From Bacteroidales bacterium (GTDB taxonomy: Bacteria > Bacteroidota > Bacteroidia > Bacteroidales > UBA1556), in assembly GCA_023145955.1 (NCBI GenBank), contig JAGLDA010000015.1, forward strand, positions 1 to 28,174: 28,174 nucleotides of DNA, written 5' to 3'. Shown piece by piece: positions 7,928-16,657 of this stretch. The notes under the pieces are model-generated. The model saw only the letters and a program-made list of their open reading frames with translations. It was not told the origin of the DNA and ran no database searches. Position numbers and translations under genes: made by a program. Position 1 is the first letter of the stretch. Each line of letters begins with the position of its first letter.

Positions 7928-8926
7928 TTAATGTAATATCTTATAAATTAGTTCTTTAAATAGATCGTCATTACTAGTGTATGGATTGTCTACACCTTTG
8001 CCTTTGGCATCATATTCTCTCAAATAACCTATTATTCTCACTATTTTAGCATATGAATAATTATGCGCTGACTGTGATAACTCATTTACAAAAAATGGAT
8101 TTATCCCCAAAGCAGAAACTATTGAACTAGAGGATTTATCTTGTAAAGAATTAATAATGCCTAAGTTAATAAAGTAATTATATAAAATCGCAATAACCAT
8201 TACCAATGGATGATTTTTAGGATCAGATGCAAAATAGGTTATTATTCTATTCGCTTTTAGTACATCCTTTTTTCCTAGCGCCTTTTGTAATTCAAAAACA
8301 TTATAATCTTTTGAAATTCCAATCTTTTCCTGAATTTCATCTTCAGTAATTGTTTGACCTACTTTAGCATTAATTAGTAATTTCTGTACTTCATTGGTAA
8401 TTCTTGATAAATCAGAACCTAAATATTCTGATAATAATCTACTTGCTGATGGAATAATAGAAAATCCTTGAGCTTTTACATGGTTCTCAATCCATATTGG
8501 AACCTGGTTGTCATAGAGTTTCTTAGATTCAAATACTAAGTGGTTCTTTTTGAGTTTTTTTGCAAAAGCTTTTCTGCCATCCAGCTTTTTATACTTATAA
8601 CAAATTACTAATATGGTAGATTTTTGGGGGTTATTTATATACGATTCTAGTAATTCTATTTTATCTAAATGCTGTGCCTCTCTTACAAGTATTACTTGAT
8701 GGCTCGACATCATTGGAAATCGCTTAGCCATAGTAATAATACTCTCTATGGTAGTGTCTTTACCATAAACAATTGTTTGATTGAAATCCTTTTCCCCTTC
8801 ACTCAAAACATTTTTATCAATAGCACTACATATCTCATCAATAAAAAAACCTTCATCACCATATAGAAAGTATATGGGAACAAAAATCTTTTTCTTTATG
8901 GATTGTATTATTTCTTCGTACTTCAT
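7928..8926 (-). CDS. holA: DNA polymerase III subunit delta
   Basis: Delta opens the beta sliding clamp as part of the clamp-loader complex. The 332-residue protein begins with the typical PIYFLYGDEGFFIDEI segment (near residue 17), a degenerate P-loop region that in delta does not bind ATP. The middle has the YKYKKLDGRKAFAKKLKK stretch, and the C-terminal helical collar domain carries SDLSRITNEVQKL, a strongly conserved delta signature. I prefer ATG 8926; an in-frame TTG at 8935 would add three residues but has no support. The start is 17 bases after the stop of the AMP nucleosidase gene and the stop is 9 bases before the lpxL-like gene, so the three genes look like one operon. Confidence 0.92.
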   Translation of the reverse strand: MKYEEIIQSIKKKIFVPIYFLYGDEGFFIDEICSAIDKNVLSEGEKDFNQTIVYGKDTTIESIITMAKRFPMMSSHQVILVREAQHLDKIELLESYINNPQKSTILVICYKYKKLDGRKAFAKKLKKNHLVFESKKLYDNQVPIWIENHVKAQGFSIIPSASRLLSEYLGSDLSRITNEVQKLLINAKVGQTITEDEIQEKIGISKDYNVFELQKALGKKDVLKANRIITYFASDPKNHPLVMVIAILYNYFINLGIINSLQDKSSSSIVSALGINPFFVNELSQSAHNYSYAKIVRIIGYLREYDAKGKGVDNPYTSNDDLFKELIYKILH

Positions 8927-8943
8927 TGCGGGCAAATAGTTTA

Positions 8944-9717
8944 TTAGCTAAATAATAGGTGCTTAACTTTATTTTTACTGTCAATAAGATTTTCCAGAGC
9001 GTCAATGCCAATTTTTATATGATCCAATACAAATTTTGAAGTAACCTTTTTGTCACTTTCTTCAGTTTTTATACCAGAAGATATCATTGGCTGATCCGAA
9101 ACTAGCAGAAGTGCTCCTGTAGGAATTTGATTATAAAATCCTACAGTGAAAATTGTTGCAGTTTCCATATCAATACCCATTGCACGAGTTGAGCGTAAAT
9201 ACTTCTTAAACTCCTCATCATGCTCCCATACTCTGCGATTGGTAGTGTATATAGTTCCTGTCCAGTATGTTCTGTCAAATTTAGAAATGCTCTTAGAGAT
9301 TGCTTTTTGAAGAGCAAAAGCGGGCATTGCAGGTACTTCTGGCACAAAGTAATCATCTGAAGTTCCTTCACCTCTTATTGCTGCAATGGGAAGTATCAAA
9401 TCTCCAAGCTTATTTTTCTTCTTTAATCCGCCACATTTTCCTAAAAAAAGCACAGCATCTGGCTTAATAGCACTTAATAAATCCATTACTGTTGCTGCCA
9501 TAGGACTGCCCATGCCAAAGTTTATAATAGTAATATTATTAAAACTTGCGCTTTGCATTGCTTTATCTTTGCCCTCAATTTCTACATCGTATAATTCTGC
9601 AAAAATATCTACGTAGTTTATGAAATTTGTAAGCAATATATACTTGCCAAATGTATTTATGTCTTTACCAGTATAGCGTGGTAGCCAGTTATTTGTTATT
9701 TCTTCTTTTGATTTCAT
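8944..9717 (-). CDS. amn: AMP nucleosidase (short, Bacteroidetes type)
   Basis: It cleaves AMP to adenine and ribose 5-phosphate in purine salvage. The 257-residue protein has a single PNP/UDP-phosphorylase domain: NFGMGSPMAATVMDLL at about 66-81, FLGKCGGLKKKNKLGDL at 91-107, and GIDMETATIF near 181, the segment that contacts ribose. It lacks the N-terminal extra domain of the approximately 480-residue E. coli enzyme, as is usual for the short form annotated in Bacteroidetes. A related nucleosidase or phosphorylase activity is possible. It follows tgt by 76 bases, with a loose TTCTGG/CCAGAA inverted repeat in the gap but no T-run, so read-through from tgt is possible. Confidence 0.88.
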   Translation of the reverse strand: MKSKEEITNNWLPRYTGKDINTFGKYILLTNFINYVDIFAELYDVEIEGKDKAMQSASFNNITIINFGMGSPMAATVMDLLSAIKPDAVLFLGKCGGLKKKNKLGDLILPIAAIRGEGTSDDYFVPEVPAMPAFALQKAISKSISKFDRTYWTGTIYTTNRRVWEHDEEFKKYLRSTRAMGIDMETATIFTVGFYNQIPTGALLLVSDQPMISSGIKTEESDKKVTSKFVLDHIKIGIDALENLIDSKNKVKHLLFS

Positions 9718-9793
9718 ATCTAATATTTATTAATTGATGATGCCTGCCTCTGTGTTCTGGTATGCTTGCGTAAATAGGTAGCTCCAGAATAAA

Positions 9794-10924
9794 CTATAAT
9801 CTAGTTTCTACTTTTTTCTGCATTACAGCTTTCCATGAAGCAAAATCACCAGCAATTATGTGTTTACGTGCCTCTTTAACCAACCATAGATAGAAAGCCA
9901 AATTATGAATACTTGCTATCATCGGCCCAAGGCTTTCTTTTGCTGCAAAAAGGTGTCGTAAATATGCTTTAGTATATTGACTATCAACAAACGAAAGCCC
10001 GTTGGTATCAATGGGGCTAAAGTCGTTATACCATTTTTTATTTTTAATATTTATAATTCCTTCGCTAGTAAATAGCATGCCATTTCTGCCATTACGAGTA
10101 GGCATTACGCAGTCAAACATATCTACTCCAAGCGATATTCCTTCTAATATATTTGATGGAGTACCAACTCCCATCAGGTATCTTGGTTTGTCTTCTGGTA
10201 AAATATCAGTAACAAGCTCAGTCATTTCATACATTAGTTCGTGAGGCTCGCCAACAGAAAGTCCTCCAATAGCATTTCCTTCGGCACCTTTGCTGGCAAT
10301 CATTTCTGCTGACTGCTTTCTCAAATCTTTATAAGTGCTTCCTTGTACTATAGGAAAGAAGCTTTGCGAATGCCCATATTTAGGCTCTGTTTTATCAAAA
10401 TGATCGATACATCTTTGCAGCCAATTGTGAGTCATATGCATAGAGTTTTTTGCATAATCATAATCACATGGATAGGGTGTACATTCGTCAAATGCCATTA
10501 TTATATCTGCTCCAATAATACGCTGAGTTTCTATAACATTCTCTGGAGTAAAAAGATGTTTTGATCCATCAATATGGCTACGAAAGTGAACGCCATTTTT
10601 CTTAATCTTACGTGTATCGCTCAAAGAATATACTTGGTATCCACCGCTATCAGTAAGTATTGGGCCTTTCCATCCGTTGAATTTATGTAATCCACCAGCA
10701 CCTTCAATAACTTCTAATCCCGGACGAAGAAATAGGTGGTATGTATTACCTAAAATAATTTGTGCTTTTATGTCTTCGCTAAGTTCTTTTATATGGACAG
10801 CTTTTACCGTTCCAGCGGTGCCCACAGGCATAAATATAGGAGTTTCTATATCACCATGATCTGTATGCATTATCCCTGCACGTGCTTTACTCTTAGGGTC
10901 GGTATGTTGTAAATCGAATTTCAT
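9794..10924 (-). CDS. tgt: tRNA-guanine transglycosylase (queuosine biosynthesis)
   Basis: It exchanges guanine 34 of GUN-anticodon tRNAs for the queuosine precursor base. The 376-residue protein shows DSGGYQVYSL at 92-101 (Asp92, general acid/base), FDECTPYP at 145-152, GGLSVGEP at 220-227, and GVDMFDCVMPTRNGRNG at 266-282 with the nucleophile Asp271. The oddity is the zinc site: where other bacterial enzymes have CxCxxC, this one has Gly309, Ser311 and Asp314 (GLSFVDSQYTKAY), although the fourth ligand, His340, is kept. I recall similar replacement in other Bacteroidetes Tgt proteins, so it is probably a lineage trait rather than a defect; the rest of the active site is intact. A -7 box sits just upstream. 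Confidence 0.95.
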   Translation of the reverse strand: MKFDLQHTDPKSKARAGIMHTDHGDIETPIFMPVGTAGTVKAVHIKELSEDIKAQIILGNTYHLFLRPGLEVIEGAGGLHKFNGWKGPILTDSGGYQVYSLSDTRKIKKNGVHFRSHIDGSKHLFTPENVIETQRIIGADIIMAFDECTPYPCDYDYAKNSMHMTHNWLQRCIDHFDKTEPKYGHSQSFFPIVQGSTYKDLRKQSAEMIASKGAEGNAIGGLSVGEPHELMYEMTELVTDILPEDKPRYLMGVGTPSNILEGISLGVDMFDCVMPTRNGRNGMLFTSEGIINIKNKKWYNDFSPIDTNGLSFVDSQYTKAYLRHLFAAKESLGPMIASIHNLAFYLWLVKEARKHIIAGDFASWKAVMQKKVETRL

Positions 10925-10950
10925 AAAATAATAATTATTAATATAACATA

Positions 10951-10958
10951 CAAAAGTA
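10951..10958 (-). promoter_or_regulatory. Bacteroidetes-type -7 box for tgt
   Basis: The minus strand reads TACTTTTG, a perfect TAnnTTTG, 26 bases before the tgt ATG. The resulting leader is about 20 bases. No clear -33 TTTG is seen. Confidence 0.6.
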
Positions 10959-11169
10959 AGGAAAATACAGCTACATATATTTTATATTTTGTTATTTAAG
11001 TATTATTAAGAAGCTTGAATTGATTGCAATTATTGGCTTTTTGTTTATTATTCTAAATCATTGTTTCGGTAAAGATATTAACAAATAGGTTTTCATTCTT
11101 TGAATTAAAATTGGGAAAACATTCAATAAAAACTCATATTTTCGCATTATTAAATAAATAATACTTTTT

Positions 11170-11379
11170 ATGCATATAATGAAGGTTAAAGGGAGTGGCA
11201 ATATTCCTAATTATATTCAATTTAGAGATGATAATTTTGCATTATTATCATATTTTAAAGCTAGTACATACGTAAAAGCTCTTGCAAAAGATAATCTACA
11301 GGAGTATACTGAAGATATAGCCCTTATAATTGAGAATATGCAGTATGGAGAATTGTATTATATAAAAAATAAAAATTAA
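11170..11379 (+). CDS. Small conserved-looking protein upstream of the FtsE-like gene
   Basis: This 69-residue protein has no signal peptide or membrane segment. Its N-terminal part, VKGSGNIPNYIQFRDDNF, is followed by an amphipathic stretch and a lysine-rich tail. I believe a similar small protein precedes FtsE-like ATPase genes in other Bacteroidetes, but I cannot confirm this from sequence alone and do not recognise a domain. It stops 4 bases before the ATPase gene, which suggests one transcript and coupled translation. A second ATG at 11179 would give 66 residues beginning MKVKGSG and may be the real start, because the first ATG immediately follows a near-consensus -7 box (TACTTTTT at 11162-11169). 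Function unknown. Confidence 0.75.
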   Translation: MHIMKVKGSGNIPNYIQFRDDNFALLSYFKASTYVKALAKDNLQEYTEDIALIIENMQYGELYYIKNKN

Positions 11380-11383
11380 GCTT

Positions 11384-12067
11384 ATGAATACATTAGTAGA
11401 CCTTAAAGGGGTATCAGTATTTCATCAAAATATAATGATACTTAAGGATGTAAATTTGGAGATTGATAAGGGAGAGTTTGTTTATTTTGTAGGACGTACA
11501 GGAAGTGGTAAAAGTAGTTTGATGAAGCTGCTTTATGCTGATTTGCCCATGAAAGATGGGGAGGCTTCTATTGTTGGTTATAGCTTAAATAAGTTAAAGC
11601 GTAAGCAGATTCCATTTTTACGTAGAAAGCTAGGAATTGTATTTCAAGATTTTCAATTATTAATGGATAGGAGTGTGGCTGAAAATATTCTATTTGTTAT
11701 GAAAGCCACTGGCTGGAAAGACAAAAAGAAGATGGATAAGCGATTGAAGGAAGTTCTTAATAACGTAAAAATGGACACCAAAGGACATAAGATGCCGCAT
11801 CAACTTTCTGGTGGTGAGCAGCAGCGTATTGTTATTGCTAGAGCTTTAATAAATGAGCCAGAGCTAATACTTGCTGATGAGCCTACAGGAAATCTAGATC
11901 CCGAAACTTCAAATGGAATTATGAGATTATTGCATGATATTTCTAAATCAGGACGAACAGTGGTAATGGCTACTCACGATTATACACTATTTAATAATTT
12001 CCCTGGAAGAACTATAACTTTTGAAGATTCATCAATTATGGAAAAGAATTCAGTAATTATTGAGTAG
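11384..12067 (+). CDS. ftsE: FtsE-like ABC ATPase
   Basis: FtsE is the cytoplasmic ATPase that, with the membrane protein FtsX, links the divisome to peptidoglycan hydrolase control. The 227-residue protein carries Walker A GRTGSGKSS at 37-45, a Q-loop VFQDFQLL at 86-93, the signature LSGGEQQR at 141-148, Walker B LILADEPTGNLD at 161-172 and the switch histidine in MATHDY at 195-200. The DFQLL segment after the Q-loop is characteristic of FtsE rather than LolD. No ftsX follows: the next gene is on the opposite strand, so the membrane partner must be encoded elsewhere. The small protein directly before it may be a partner. LolD- or MacB-type ATPases are the main alternative. Confidence 0.85.
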   Translation: MNTLVDLKGVSVFHQNIMILKDVNLEIDKGEFVYFVGRTGSGKSSLMKLLYADLPMKDGEASIVGYSLNKLKRKQIPFLRRKLGIVFQDFQLLMDRSVAENILFVMKATGWKDKKKMDKRLKEVLNNVKMDTKGHKMPHQLSGGEQQRIVIARALINEPELILADEPTGNLDPETSNGIMRLLHDISKSGRTVVMATHDYTLFNNFPGRTITFEDSSIMEKNSVIIE

Positions 12068-12286
12068 AGATAGCCACGTAAGTAATAGGAATGATTTATT
12101 GTCGTATTATTTAATGATTTGATAATTATTTTGTTAGGTCCTCAGGAAAAGGATGCGCCCAAATTGCCATAGTAATAAATACTTTTTTAATTAGATTTTC
12201 AAGCAATTTGGTCGGAGATTTTTTTTGTTTTCATAAAATAATTTCACGACATTATTTATTTCTCACTACTTATTTTGCTTGGCTTA
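12068..12286. other. Convergent intergenic region between ftsE and psd
   Basis: Two operons converge here. I find no open frame or strong terminator. An A/T-only stem (AAATAAT at 12236-12242 with ATTATTT at 12251-12257) could form a weak hairpin for either side, and a run of eight T lies near 12219-12227. Nothing else is supported. Confidence 0.4.
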
Positions 12287-12955
12287 CTATATTTCAGCAA
12301 TTATTGTTTTGCCAGCTCTTACTTTTTGATCTAATTCAACATTGATTTTAGCATCTAGAGGTAAGAATAAATCTACTCTTGAGCCAAACTTTATAAATCC
12401 AAGCTGATCTCCTTGATTTACTTTATCACCTTCTTTGCCATACCAACGTATGCGTCGGGCTACAGCTCCTGCAATTTGCCTAACTAATAGAGTTATCTTA
12501 TCATTTTTAATTACAATAGTATTTCTTTCGTTATCAGTTGATGATTTTGGATCCCATGCAACAAGAAATTTGCCATCGTGGTATTTATTATAAATAAAAT
12601 CCCCAGAAATAGGGTAGCGATTCATGTGAGTATTAAATGGTGACATAAATATTGAAACCTGAATACGTTTCTCATTAAGATACTCAGTTTCTACAGTTTT
12701 TTCAACCACTACTACAGTGCCATCGGCTGGTGATAGTATATGGTTCTCATTTTGTTTTACATCAATATCAGGCCATCGGAAGAATGATATTACCATAAGC
12801 CAAAATACAAATGCCGATATATCCAGTATAGTTAATAGTACTAACCAATATCCTTCTGAAGGAATGATGAAATGAAAGAGAGCTAATAATGCCGACAAAA
12901 TAATAAAAAATGTAGGTATTATTCGTTTTCCTTCTCTATGTAATTTATATACCAT
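12287..12955 (-). CDS. psd: Phosphatidylserine decarboxylase (short, type II-like proenzyme)
   Basis: It decarboxylates phosphatidylserine to phosphatidylethanolamine at the inner membrane. The 222-residue proenzyme has two N-terminal membrane segments (about 12-32 and 37-58), the core SPADGTVV at 75-82, SPFNTHMNRYPISG at 105-118, and the self-cleavage site FIKFGSRVD with Gly191-Ser192, where serine becomes the pyruvoyl group. The FGS form and the short length match the compact bacterial/archaeal-type enzyme rather than the approximately 320-residue E. coli one. It is the last gene of the rsfS operon, 23 bases after cdsA, which makes its CDP-diacylglycerol precursor. Archaetidylserine-type substrates are typical for some relatives, but cdsA adjacency favours phosphatidylserine. 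Confidence 0.92.
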   Translation of the reverse strand: MVYKLHREGKRIIPTFFIILSALLALFHFIIPSEGYWLVLLTILDISAFVFWLMVISFFRWPDIDVKQNENHILSPADGTVVVVEKTVETEYLNEKRIQVSIFMSPFNTHMNRYPISGDFIYNKYHDGKFLVAWDPKSSTDNERNTIVIKNDKITLLVRQIAGAVARRIRWYGKEGDKVNQGDQLGFIKFGSRVDLFLPLDAKINVELDQKVRAGKTIIAEI

Positions 12956-12978
12956 TGTTTTGTAATTATTTTGTAAAA

Positions 12979-13794
12979 TTAAGAAAAAAGCATGATATAT
13001 GCAATAGCTACTGGAGCTGCCACAAAAATACCATCAAATCTATCTAAAATACCACCATGACCTGGTAGGATTTTCCCAGAGTCTTTAAGGGATAAACTAC
13101 GTTTAAACATACTCTGAATTAAATCGCCATATACTCCTGCAATACTAATTACAAAAGCATACGCCATCCACGATATAGCACTTAAATCAGAGTATAAAGT
13201 GGAAAATATATATCCTACAGCAACTGCGGCAACGAGTCCTCCAAAGAGTCCTTCCCATGATTTTTTTGGAGATATTCTCTTAAATAATTTATGTTTACCA
13301 ATACTTACTCCTGTTAGATATGCAAATGTATCTGAAGCCCATATTACAATAAAAAATGCTAGTATAAAGTGAAATGTTTCTTCTCCTTTATACCCATGGT
13401 AAAAAAGTAAATTTAGCATTCCAAATGTTAAACTAACATACAATATTCCGAAAATAGTTAACGAAATATTAGCAATTGGGCATTTACTATCTCTATAAAG
13501 CTCCCTAATTGGGATGATAAAGAAAAGAACAACAACAAGGCTTAAATACAAAGCATTAAGGTGACCTAAGGCTATAAGTGCCATTATTGAATATAATATT
13601 CCAGCGATAGTTGTTCCGAAAACTATTTGAGCTCTATAACGAGTCTTATCTAACATCTTATAGAATTCATAAGTGCCAAATACAGTAATTATTAAAAATA
13701 GTAAAGCAAATATATATTTGTCATATAAAATACTTCCAACTATTGATAAAACTATTATTGCACCTGTGAGGCTTCGTATTATAAGTTCTTTCAT
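12979..13794 (-). CDS. cdsA: Phosphatidate cytidylyltransferase
   Basis: It makes CDP-diacylglycerol from phosphatidate and CTP, the branch point of phospholipid synthesis. The 271-residue protein is mostly membrane-embedded, with about eight hydrophobic segments. The family signature is complete near residues 228-254: SMFKRSLSLKDSGKILPGHG followed by GILDRFD. The cytoplasmic loop SDTFAYLTGVSIGKHK (154-169) with ISPKKSWEG is also typical. It is 6 bases after the LUD gene and 23 bases before psd, so it is co-transcribed with both. Confidence 0.95.
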   Translation of the reverse strand: MKELIIRSLTGAIIVLSIVGSILYDKYIFALLFLIITVFGTYEFYKMLDKTRYRAQIVFGTTIAGILYSIMALIALGHLNALYLSLVVVLFFIIPIRELYRDSKCPIANISLTIFGILYVSLTFGMLNLLFYHGYKGEETFHFILAFFIVIWASDTFAYLTGVSIGKHKLFKRISPKKSWEGLFGGLVAAVAVGYIFSTLYSDLSAISWMAYAFVISIAGVYGDLIQSMFKRSLSLKDSGKILPGHGGILDRFDGIFVAAPVAIAYIMLFS

Positions 13795-13800
13795 ATATAT

Positions 13801-14448
13801 TTATAAAATATTATCTTCAGTTAAAAATACAATTAAACTTCTAGGCCCATGTGCACCTAATACAAGTGTTTTTTCTATGTCAGCAGTGCGACTAGGCCCT
13901 GATATTATAGTGGTCATGCTTGGTAAATCATTTTTGTATTTGTCAAGCATAAGGGTAATAGCATCTTTTACAGTTTCTACAATTTGGCTTCTATTTGCAA
14001 TTACTACATGAATGTCAGGAATAAAGTTTAGTTGCCTTCCACTTTCTTGTTTTGAGCTAACCACCACACTACCTAATCTTGCAACCAATGCTTCGCATGC
14101 AGTTACCGATATATTGATATTATGTGGGCTCTCTTCCTTCTTTGCAATTTTAATATCAAGTTCACTAAGTAGGTTTATTATAGCAGTATCCTTTATATGT
14201 ATCTTGCTAAGCTTATTTGATGTAAAAAGTCTATTTATATTATCAAGAAACTCCTCTTTATTTGCACAGTATACAAAGTGTCCTTCTAGCTGATTCAATT
14301 CTTGAGCAAATACAATATCCAAATCCTCAGATAGTGGGGTGTATATGCTGCTTGATAAATCAATATTAGAATATTCATTATCGACTTTTTCCATATTAGC
14401 CAATCGAATCTTCTTTAGAATTTGTTCCCTTGCAGTAGTTTCTTGCAT
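13801..14448 (-). CDS. LUD-domain protein (LutC/YkgG family)
   Basis: The 215-residue protein matches the LUD family, whose best-known member LutC acts with LutA and LutB in L-lactate oxidation. The C-terminal signature SGPSRTADIEKTLVLGAHGP (about 184-203) is clear. No Fe-S cysteine motif is present, as expected for LutC. Here it sits between ftsH and cdsA, not with lutA or lutB, and only 8 bases after ftsH. That genomic place recurs in Bacteroidetes as far as I recall, and suggests a role tied to the operon rather than dedicated lactate use. A LutA-like protein is encoded at 21798-22523, but no LutB is in the window. Confidence 0.85.
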   Translation of the reverse strand: MQETTAREQILKKIRLANMEKVDNEYSNIDLSSSIYTPLSEDLDIVFAQELNQLEGHFVYCANKEEFLDNINRLFTSNKLSKIHIKDTAIINLLSELDIKIAKKEESPHNINISVTACEALVARLGSVVVSSKQESGRQLNFIPDIHVVIANRSQIVETVKDAITLMLDKYKNDLPSMTTIISGPSRTADIEKTLVLGAHGPRSLIVFLTEDNIL

Positions 14449-14456
14449 TTATAATA

Positions 14457-16640
14457 TTATTTTGCCTTTATTTCTTCATTATTTTCTTTCTGAATTCTTT
14501 GCTCTTCTTCTTCTTCGTCAGCTTTCTTTATTGACTCTTCTTGTTGTTTTTTTCGTTCTTCAAGATGTTCCTTCTTTCGTTTTTCAGAATCAGCATATCC
14601 TTCTTTAAAGTCTTTACTTATAGTACGAGATACATCATGAGCCTTATTGTCATCAAACTTTCTTGGCCCAAAAATAGCTTCTACATCATCAGTGAAAATA
14701 ACCTCATCGATAAGAAGTTTCTCAGCAAGTTGCTTTAACTTATCAGTATTATTAGTTAAAATTTCAACAGCTCTTTTATATGCTTTTTCTGCCAAATCAT
14801 GAACTTCTTTGTCTATCAGCTCAGCAGTTTTTTCAGAATATGGTCTTTGGAATGAATATTCAGATTGCCCGCTTGAATCGTAATAACTAATATTACCTAC
14901 CTTATCGTTAAGTCCATAATATGCAACCATTGCTTGAGCTTGCTTGGTAACTTTTTCTAAGTCGTTAAGTGCTCCTGTAGATACTTTCCCAAATATAACT
15001 TGCTCAGCTGCTCTTCCTCCCATTGCTGACGTCATTTCGTCAAACATTTGCTCGAAAGTAGTAATCTGTCTCTCTTCAGGAAGATACCATGCTGCGCCCA
15101 GAGCTTTGCCTCTAGGAATAATAGTTACTTTTACTAATGGATTAGCATGTTCTAATAACCAACTTACAGAAGCATGACCAGCTTCATGGTGAGCAATAGT
15201 ACTCTTTTCAATTGGAGATATAATTTTGTTACGTTTCTCAAGCCCGCCAATTATTCTATCAATAGCATCCATGAAATCTTGCTTGCCAATGTCTTTAGCA
15301 TTACTTCTGGCAGCAATAAGGGCTGCTTCATTACATACATTAGCAATATCAGCGCCGGCAAAGCCAGGAGTTTGTTTTGCTAATGATGATAAATCTAAAT
15401 CTTTTCGTGTTTTAAGTGGCTTGGCATGAACTTTAAATATAGCCTCTCTCTCAACAAGATCAGGAAGCTCTACTTGAATCTGCCTATCGAAACGACCTGC
15501 GCGAAGTAGTGCTTTATCAAGTACATCTGCTCGGTTGGTGGCTGCAAGAATAATAACCCCTTGGTTGTTGCTAAAACCATCCATCTCAGTTAATAACTGA
15601 TTTAGAGTATTCTCTCTTTCGTCATTTCCTCCTTGCATTTGATTTTTTCCACGAGCCCTACCTATTGCATCTATTTCGTCAATAAATATAATACATGGGG
15701 CTTTTTCTTTAGCAGTTTTAAACAAATCTCTTACTCGTGAAGCACCTACGCCCACAAACATTTCTACAAAATCAGATCCTGCTATTGAGAAAAATGGAAC
15801 TTCTGCCTCGCCAGCTACAGCCTTAGCAATTAAGGTTTTACCAGTGCCAGGAGGGCCTATCAAGAGTGCTCCTTTAGGAATTTTTCCTCCTAATTCAGTG
15901 TATTTTTCAGGCTTTTTAAGGAAATCAACAATTTCCATAACCTCTACTTTAGCCTCTGCTAATCCTGCTACATCGTTAAAAGTAATTTTTTGCTTTAGGT
16001 TGCTATCAAATAGTTGAGCCTTAGATTTGCCAATATTAAAAATTTGACCTCCAGCACCTCCAGCACCTCCACCCATTTTTCGCATAATGAATACCCAAAA
16101 TAAGATGATTAATCCCAATGGTAATAACCAGCTTAGAATCTGAGAGGTATAATCTACTCTGTTTTCGTGTTCAATATATACTCTATCTACCTCAAATACA
16201 TCATTCTCTTCTTGTACCTTCTGTATAGTTTCGCCAAAGCTCTCTAAATCTCCATTATAAACAAAGTGAGCAGCTCTCATTCCAAATGGGCTATCACTGG
16301 GTTTTAATGAAGGATAAGATTCTAGCTTGTCAGATTTTACATATACCTCCGCATATTCATCCTTATTTACAACAATAATTTTCTCAACATCGCCAGTGCG
16401 AAGCATTGTAATAAGTTTCCCCTTTTGAATAAGGTTGTCGGTAGGTGTTTGTGAGCTAAATACATTTAATAGAATAAATATTGCAGCAATTATTCCATAA
16501 ACCCAATAAAAATTAAATCCCTTATTATTACCGCTTTGTCCTGCGCCCTTTAAAGGGTTTGGTATTCTATTCTTATTATTAGAGCTCTTTGTGGCACTTT
16601 TATTTATATCTTTTTCTACCTTCTTGATGTCGTTCTCCAT
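14457..16640 (-). CDS. ftsH: ATP-dependent zinc metalloprotease FtsH
   Basis: FtsH is the membrane-anchored hexameric protease that degrades misfolded membrane proteins and selected regulators. The 727-residue protein has a polar N-terminus (1-40), a first membrane helix about 43-62, a periplasmic domain to about 163, a second helix about 167-186 followed by a glycine-rich linker, the AAA module with Walker A GPPGTGKT at 262-269, Walker B IIFIDE at 317-322 and the second region of homology to about 390, and the zinc protease domain with HEAGH at 485-489 and the third ligand Asp560. Residues 670-727 form a highly charged Lys/Glu-rich, probably coiled tail longer than in E. coli FtsH (644 residues). 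It is 17 bases after rsfS. Confidence 0.97.
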   Translation of the reverse strand: MENDIKKVEKDINKSATKSSNNKNRIPNPLKGAGQSGNNKGFNFYWVYGIIAAIFILLNVFSSQTPTDNLIQKGKLITMLRTGDVEKIIVVNKDEYAEVYVKSDKLESYPSLKPSDSPFGMRAAHFVYNGDLESFGETIQKVQEENDVFEVDRVYIEHENRVDYTSQILSWLLPLGLIILFWVFIMRKMGGGAGGAGGQIFNIGKSKAQLFDSNLKQKITFNDVAGLAEAKVEVMEIVDFLKKPEKYTELGGKIPKGALLIGPPGTGKTLIAKAVAGEAEVPFFSIAGSDFVEMFVGVGASRVRDLFKTAKEKAPCIIFIDEIDAIGRARGKNQMQGGNDERENTLNQLLTEMDGFSNNQGVIILAATNRADVLDKALLRAGRFDRQIQVELPDLVEREAIFKVHAKPLKTRKDLDLSSLAKQTPGFAGADIANVCNEAALIAARSNAKDIGKQDFMDAIDRIIGGLEKRNKIISPIEKSTIAHHEAGHASVSWLLEHANPLVKVTIIPRGKALGAAWYLPEERQITTFEQMFDEMTSAMGGRAAEQVIFGKVSTGALNDLEKVTKQAQAMVAYYGLNDKVGNISYYDSSGQSEYSFQRPYSEKTAELIDKEVHDLAEKAYKRAVEILTNNTDKLKQLAEKLLIDEVIFTDDVEAIFGPRKFDDNKAHDVSRTISKDFKEGYADSEKRKKEHLEERKKQQEESIKKADEEEEEQRIQKENNEEIKAK

Positions 16641-16657
16641 CGTTTATTCTTATATTA

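Noticed and set aside
9718..9793. TTCTGG/CCAGAA inverted repeat between tgt and amn as a terminator
   Set aside because: The loop is over 20 bases and there is no T-run on the minus strand.
12209..12216. GGTCGGAG shared by the intergenic regions near 12209 and 28121, with GGTCGG also near 263
   Set aside because: An 8-base match can occur by chance in 28 kb, and the flanks do not align.
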